From positions 1 through 28,790 of the forward strand of contig CAYZUC010000032.1 of the NCBI GenBank assembly GCA_964481705.1: DNA of 28,790 nucleotides. The letters are read 5' to 3'. The notes under the pieces were generated by a model. The model worked only from the letters and a program-made list of their open reading frames with translations, ran no database searches and was not told where the DNA came from. This document shows positions 25,583 to 28,790 of this stretch, one piece after another (the first letter of the stretch is position 1; every line of letters begins with the position of its first letter). Position numbers and translations under genes: made by a program. Source of the DNA: CAYZUC01 sp964481705. GTDB taxonomy: Bacteria; Bacillota; Clostridia; Lachnospirales; Lachnospiraceae.

Positions 25583-27628
25583 ATGGACAAACCTCTTTTC
25601 TATGGCACAGCCTATTATGACGAATATATGCCTTATGAACGGATAAAGGATGATTTTCAGCTTATGAAGGATGCCGGAATTAATGTGATACGAATTGCCG
25701 AATCCACTTGGAGTTCACTAGAACCCCATGATGGATATTTTGACTTTACTCATCTGCATCGCATGTTGGACGCCTGTTCTGAGTACGGTATGTATGCTAT
25801 CGTCGGGACTCCAACATATGCAGTACCCTCATGGCTTGTAAAAAAATATCCAGATGTCCTGGCTGATACGTTTGACGGACCCTCACGCTATGGACATCGT
25901 CAGAATATGAACCTTCTACATACGGGCTATCTTTTCCATGCGCAACGTATTATACGTACTCTCATGGAAGAAGTATGTAATCGCCCCTGTGTAATTGGTT
26001 ATCAACTTGATAATGAGACAAAAAGCTATGATACCGCAGGAATAGATGTTCAAAAAAGGTTCGTAGAGCATCTGAAAGAGAAGTTTGAAGATGTGAATAT
26101 CTTTAACCAGCATTTTGGACTAAAGTTCTGGAGTAATTCCATTGATTCATGGAATGATTTTCCCGACATACGTGGTTCCATCAATGGAAGTCTTAGAGCA
26201 GAGTTTCGTAAGTTTCAGAGGAAGATTGTTACGGACTTCTTAGCATGGCAAGCTAACATTGTAAATACCTATAAAAGGCCTGATCAATTCATTACACATA
26301 ATTTTGATTACTCATGGGTTGGCTATTCCTATGGCTACCAGCCTGAGGTGGATCAATTTGCGGCCGCCGCTGCAGTTACCATTCCCGGAGTAGACATCTA
26401 TCATCCTACCGGAAGCCATTTAACAGGAGCTGAAATCTCCTTTGGTGGCTGTATTGGCCGTGCCCTAAAGAAAGGACCCTACTTTGTATTGGAAACACAG
26501 GCGAAGGGACTCCCTGCTTACTCTCCTTATCCTGGACAACTTAGACTGCAGGCTTATAGTCATTTAGGAAGCGGCGCTCAGATGGTCGAGTACTGGCACT
26601 GGCACTCCATACATAACTCCTTTGAAAGCTATTGGGGCGGAATATTGGGACATAATCTACGCCCAGGCAGAACCTATCATGAAATCAAGCGCATTGGACA
26701 TGAATGGAATACCTATAAGAAACAGCTGCTTATTCAAGAGAAAGCCAAGACGATTGTTATTCTCATTCATAACGAATCACTTACCGGTCTTGAAGAGTTT
26801 CCCATCTCCGATCAGCTCACATACAATCATATACTCCGTTGGATATTTGATTCCCTTTATGAGCTCAACTATGAATGTGATTTTCGAAGCATTTATGATT
26901 CCGACTGGGTGGACTATCCTGTTGTCATTACGCCGGCTCTTTATAGTCTTCCTGACTCTGTCTGCCAAAAACTGGAGCAATATGTTAGAAATGGAGGTCA
27001 CTTGATTTCTACCTTCAAAACTGCCTTTTCCGATGAATATCTCAAAATATATCAGGATGAACAACCACACGCACTCACCAAATGCTTTGGTATGTCTTAT
27101 GATCTCTTTCAAGTTCCAGATCATGCTTCTCTTGAAGCAGACTTTACAGACAAGTCAGCTCCTATCAGCGAATGGATGGAATTACTCGAACCCCAGGAGG
27201 CAGATGTACTTGCGCGTTACAAACTTGATTACGAAAACAACTATGCTGCAATTACAGCTCATTCCTATGGAAAAGGAAGTGCCTACTACATTGGCTGTTA
27301 TTTCTCCATAGAGGTTCTGAAGGATTTGTTTCGGAAGATTCTTCCTGAGTGCTCCTTAAAAGCCCTCGAGCTTTCTTTTCCTGTTATTGTTAAACGCGGT
27401 AGAAATAGTGAAGACCGGGAATTAATTTACGTGTACAATTACTCAAACTCCCCTAAAACCCTGCAGATGAAACAGATATCCCCAACTCCCGGTCTTTCTT
27501 ACCGCAACCTATTTACCAATGATGAGGTTACCGTATCAGATCCCATAACCATTCCATGCTGGGATTTTGTACTATTGGTGTCAACTGAGACTTCTTGTCC
27601 TCAAAGGGAGTTGTTTCGCATAACATGA
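25583..27628 (+). CDS. GH42 beta-galactosidase
   Basis: 681 aa from the ATG at 25583 (AGAAAGGA eight bases before it); an upstream extension of 37 residues is rich in Cys/Phe and has no ribosome site. It starts F-Y-G-T-A-Y-Y-D-E-Y-M, and has acid/base G-Y-Q-L-D-N-E-T-K (E145) and nucleophile F-V-L-E-T-Q-A-K-G (E304), the GH42 plan. A trimerisation domain (about 400-600: V-V-I-T-P-A-L-Y ... G-G-H-L-I-S-T-F-K-T-A) and a small C-terminal beta domain follow. There is no signal peptide, so it is cytoplasmic. With GH53 it should trim beta-1,4-galacto-oligosaccharides to galactose for GalK. It is divergent from GH53 across a shared operator. Confidence 0.93.
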   Translation: MDKPLFYGTAYYDEYMPYERIKDDFQLMKDAGINVIRIAESTWSSLEPHDGYFDFTHLHRMLDACSEYGMYAIVGTPTYAVPSWLVKKYPDVLADTFDGPSRYGHRQNMNLLHTGYLFHAQRIIRTLMEEVCNRPCVIGYQLDNETKSYDTAGIDVQKRFVEHLKEKFEDVNIFNQHFGLKFWSNSIDSWNDFPDIRGSINGSLRAEFRKFQRKIVTDFLAWQANIVNTYKRPDQFITHNFDYSWVGYSYGYQPEVDQFAAAAAVTIPGVDIYHPTGSHLTGAEISFGGCIGRALKKGPYFVLETQAKGLPAYSPYPGQLRLQAYSHLGSGAQMVEYWHWHSIHNSFESYWGGILGHNLRPGRTYHEIKRIGHEWNTYKKQLLIQEKAKTIVILIHNESLTGLEEFPISDQLTYNHILRWIFDSLYELNYECDFRSIYDSDWVDYPVVITPALYSLPDSVCQKLEQYVRNGGHLISTFKTAFSDEYLKIYQDEQPHALTKCFGMSYDLFQVPDHASLEADFTDKSAPISEWMELLEPQEADVLARYKLDYENNYAAITAHSYGKGSAYYIGCYFSIEVLKDLFRKILPECSLKALELSFPVIVKRGRNSEDRELIYVYNYSNSPKTLQMKQISPTPGLSYRNLFTNDEVTVSDPITIPCWDFVLLVSTETSCPQRELFRIT

Positions 27629-27663
27629 TTATGGGTTTCATTCAATAACAAACATATGAGTAC

Positions 27664-27695
27664 AAAAAAGCAGCTCCCTAGAAACCAGGGAGCTG
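27664..27695 (-). terminator. Intrinsic terminator after the left tuf tail
   Basis: 9-bp stem CAGCTCCCT/AGGGAGCTG, 7-base loop, followed on the minus strand by TTTTTT. It faces the GH42 gene and may also stop its transcription, though the plus side has only a weak T-tract. Confidence 0.85.
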
Positions 27696-27718
27696 TACTT
27701 GTTATTTGAATAATTAAA

Positions 27719-27773
27719 TTACTCNNNNNNNNNNTGTAGCAACACGGCCTGATCCAACAGTACGTCCACCTTC
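27719..27773 (-). pseudogene. tuf: 3' tail of tuf (EF-Tu), interrupted by an N gap
   Basis: Read on the minus strand, 27773-27735 encodes E-G-G-R-T-V-G-S-G-R-V-A-T, the conserved C-terminus of EF-Tu, and TTACTC at 27719-27724 would supply the final Glu and stop. Ten Ns lie between, where intact tuf would have six bases (I-I), so the gap length is nominal. Upstream on the minus strand the similarity stops at once (the expected F-A-I-R is absent), so this is only a tail. Its Gly codon is GGC where the right-hand tail has GGT, so the two tails are different copies. An assembly join of two repeats is the main alternative. Confidence 0.6.
27725..27734. other. Assembly gap of 10 N
   Basis: A scaffold join placed inside a tuf tail, a repeated gene, so the link between the galactan locus and the toxin-antitoxin module is not proven by the sequence. 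Confidence 0.95.
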
Positions 27774-27897
27774 ATCGAATCGGTCTGGCATATTTGGTCG
27801 TATTTCTCTATATGTTTTGGTTCATTTTCTGTTGAGTTTTACTGTTAAATCCAGCTCATTTTCTTTCGTTTTAGGATTTACTGTTATCATGTTGTTA

Positions 27898-28398
27898 TCA
27901 CTGATGATGTTCTATGTATTCTTTATAGGCTTTCTCCAATAACTTAAAATCACAACTATTGTCTGTCAAAATTTGCTTTCTATTCTGAATTACCATTTCA
28001 TAAATCGTATTTGCTTTTTTGTAAATACGTTCTATATTAGTCATACAAAAATTCCATTCTTTATTCAGCAACAATCTATACTTCTCGTCCTCTATATCTT
28101 TAATAACCAATCTTGTCAAACAGGAATCTGGCACTGGAACCATATAATTAAATCTAAGTGAACCTTTGATTTCTTTTTCATCACCTGCTATTCTAATTAA
28201 AATATTGGCCTCCTGCTTTTTATCAAAAGATGATACGGATACATAATACTTTAATCCATTAATTTCCAGCACAGCACCAAACGCAAACTTATTGCGATCG
28301 GTGTATCGAATATTCGGAACTTTCGTTATCCCTCTACTAGCTCTTTCGTATTCCTGTAAAAATTCATTATACTTTTCATCTATTCTATAGAAATCCAT
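27898..28398 (-). CDS. toxN: Type III toxin, ToxN/AbiQ-family endoribonuclease
   Basis: 166 aa, close to the ~170-aa size of ToxN and AbiQ. The N-terminal M-D-F-Y-R-I-D-E-K-Y-N-E-F-L fits the family start. The region F-A-F-G-A-V-L-E-I-N-G-L-K-Y-Y-V (39-53) followed by S-x-S-S-x-x-K (54-60) corresponds to the beta-strand and Ser/Lys active-site segment, and F-N-Y-M-V-P-V-P-D (83-91) to the family N-N-M-I-P-V-P. The toxin cuts cellular and antitoxin RNA and causes abortive infection during phage attack. GGAGGA lies four bases before the ATG. Directly upstream are a hairpin, three 36-nt repeats and a promoter, the complete layout of a type III system, which strongly supports the call. Confidence 0.85.
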   Translation of the reverse strand: MDFYRIDEKYNEFLQEYERASRGITKVPNIRYTDRNKFAFGAVLEINGLKYYVSVSSFDKKQEANILIRIAGDEKEIKGSLRFNYMVPVPDSCLTRLVIKDIEDEKYRLLLNKEWNFCMTNIERIYKKANTIYEMVIQNRKQILTDNSCDFKLLEKAYKEYIEHHQ

Positions 28399-28418
28399 TC
28401 TTCCTCCGTATACAGAAA

Positions 28419-28446
28419 CAAGGAGACGAGAAAACTCATCTCCTTG
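28419..28446 (-). terminator. Attenuating hairpin between antitoxin repeats and toxN
   Basis: 12-bp stem (CAAGGAGATGAG with CTCGTCTCCTTG on the minus strand, one G-U pair) and a TTTT loop, followed by TTTCTG rather than a long T-run. In type III systems such a leaky terminator keeps the antitoxin RNA in excess over toxin mRNA. It begins at the base right after the third repeat. Confidence 0.85.
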
Positions 28447-28554
28447 AAATTAACATTCGCACTTGCGAGTAGCGAAGCACTCAAACTAAAGGTTCACATT
28501 CGAAGTAGTGAAGCACTTAAATTAAGGGTTTGCACTTAAAGTAGCAACGCACTT
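28447..28554 (-). ncRNA. toxI: Type III antitoxin RNA: three tandem 36-nt repeats
   Basis: Three contiguous units of exactly 36 nt on the minus strand: 28554-28519, 28518-28483 and 28482-28447. All share (A/G)AGTGC at the start, CTACT at positions 12-16 and a TTTA- or TTAATTT-like end. No spacers separate them. 36 nt matches the ToxI repeat length known from Pectobacterium ToxIN, and three units are near the count in AbiQ and Bacillus ToxIN. Each unit should be released by ToxN and fold into a pseudoknot that inhibits the toxin. The transcript probably begins near 28575. Confidence 0.88.
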
Positions 28555-28558
28555 AACA

Positions 28559-28574
28559 AGCAACTCTTGTTGCT
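28559..28574 (-). other. 5' hairpin of the antitoxin transcript
   Basis: AGCAAC-AAGA-GTTGCT, a perfect 6-bp stem with a 4-base loop, lies between the predicted start and the first repeat. It may protect the 5' end of the precursor RNA or mark the first processing site (inference). Confidence 0.6.
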
Positions 28575-28581
28575 CATCTAT

Positions 28582-28610
28582 ATTATATGCAATTCAGTGA
28601 AATTAGTCAA
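28582..28610 (-). promoter_or_regulatory. Promoter of the type III toxin-antitoxin operon
   Basis: On the minus strand: TTGACT, 17 bases, TATAAT. One mismatch from the sigma-A consensus, so strong constitutive expression of the repeats is expected. Predicted start near 28575. Confidence 0.85.
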
Positions 28611-28679
28611 TAATTTTGTTATATAGAAAAGTTTTTGCTTTCTTGTTACTTGTTATTCCTTTTTATGAATTATCACACC

Positions 28680-28710
28680 AAAAAATCCCCAGAAACCAAA
28701 GTCTCTGGGG
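28680..28710 (-). terminator. Intrinsic terminator of the right-hand tuf gene
   Basis: Stem CCCCAGA/TCTGGGG with a 10-base loop, followed on the minus strand by ATTTTTT. It lies about 55 bases past the tuf stop and isolates tuf from the toxin-antitoxin promoter. Confidence 0.85.
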
Positions 28711-28764
28711 AAATTCTTTATATTGTTACGATAACAAATATTTATGAATTCGCTAGAATTCTAT

Positions 28765-28790
28765 TTACTCGATGATTGTAGCAACACGAC
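28765..28790 (-). CDS. tuf: Elongation factor Tu, last codons (gene continues beyond the window)
   Basis: Only 26 bases are present: on the minus strand they read R-V-A-T-I-I-E-stop, the C-terminal end of EF-Tu in this group of bacteria. The identification is helped by the longer left-hand tail at 27735-27773, which has the same R-V-A-T residues behind G-G-R-T-V-G-S-G. The gene is followed by its own strong terminator. Whether it is full length cannot be seen. Confidence 0.65.

Noticed and set aside
28447..28554. Three 36-nt direct repeats as a CRISPR array
   Set aside because: The repeats are contiguous with no spacers, no cas genes are near, and a promoter, hairpin and ToxN-like gene flank them, which fits a type III antitoxin instead.

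Overview
The window looks like part of a low-GC, Gram-positive gut Firmicute chromosome, most likely a Lachnospiraceae relative (Roseburia/Butyrivibrio type). The reasons are the AT-rich sequence, the strong GGAGG ribosome sites, textbook sigma-A promoters, a class II galT, and an SPNTG sortase anchor. It also has an intracellular GH53/GH42 galactan route and an EF-Tu tail ending R-V-A-T-I-I-E. Species assignment is inference. The window contains one 10-N assembly gap (27725-27734).

Left part (1-8.7 kb): a DMT-family exporter and a PutP-type Na+/proline symporter form a minus-strand pair. They are divergent from an RlmI-like methyltransferase, and the two promoters share one palindromic -35 element. 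Next come three minus-strand genes for membrane proteins that each start with a cytoplasmic zinc ribbon. One has a Q/P/A-rich linker and an Ig-like exterior; the other two are paralogues with an LRR exterior. A GNAT acetyltransferase follows.

Middle (8.7-18.1 kb): a very large sortase-anchored surface protein has beta-helix-like Gly-rich repeats and InlB/Flg_new repeats, and is split by a one-base frameshift in an A-tract. A bidirectional terminator separates it from pyrF. Upstream of pyrF, in the same operon, is an XRE helix-turn-helix fused to an orotate phosphoribosyltransferase-like domain that has lost the catalytic KDHG loop; it is probably a regulator. An FtsX/MacB-type ABC exporter pair follows, with its own promoter and a 15-bp tandem repeat in the leader.

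Galactan/galactose locus (18.2-27.6 kb): galT, galK, a LacI-type regulator, a small zinc-ribbon protein, an unassigned 610-aa protein, a cytoplasmic GH53 endo-galactanase and a divergent GH42 beta-galactosidase. Two near-identical LacI-type operators sit at the predicted transcription starts of the 610-aa gene and of the GH53/GH42 divergent pair. The expected flow is imported beta-1,4-galacto-oligosaccharides, then GH53/GH42, then galactose, then GalK/GalT.

Right end (27.6-28.8 kb): a complete type III (ToxIN/AbiQ-like) toxin-antitoxin module. It has a consensus promoter, three contiguous 36-nt antitoxin RNA repeats, an attenuating hairpin and a ToxN-family endoribonuclease gene. The module lies between two different 3' ends of tuf (EF-Tu), each followed by its own terminator. 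This is the most notable system in the window.
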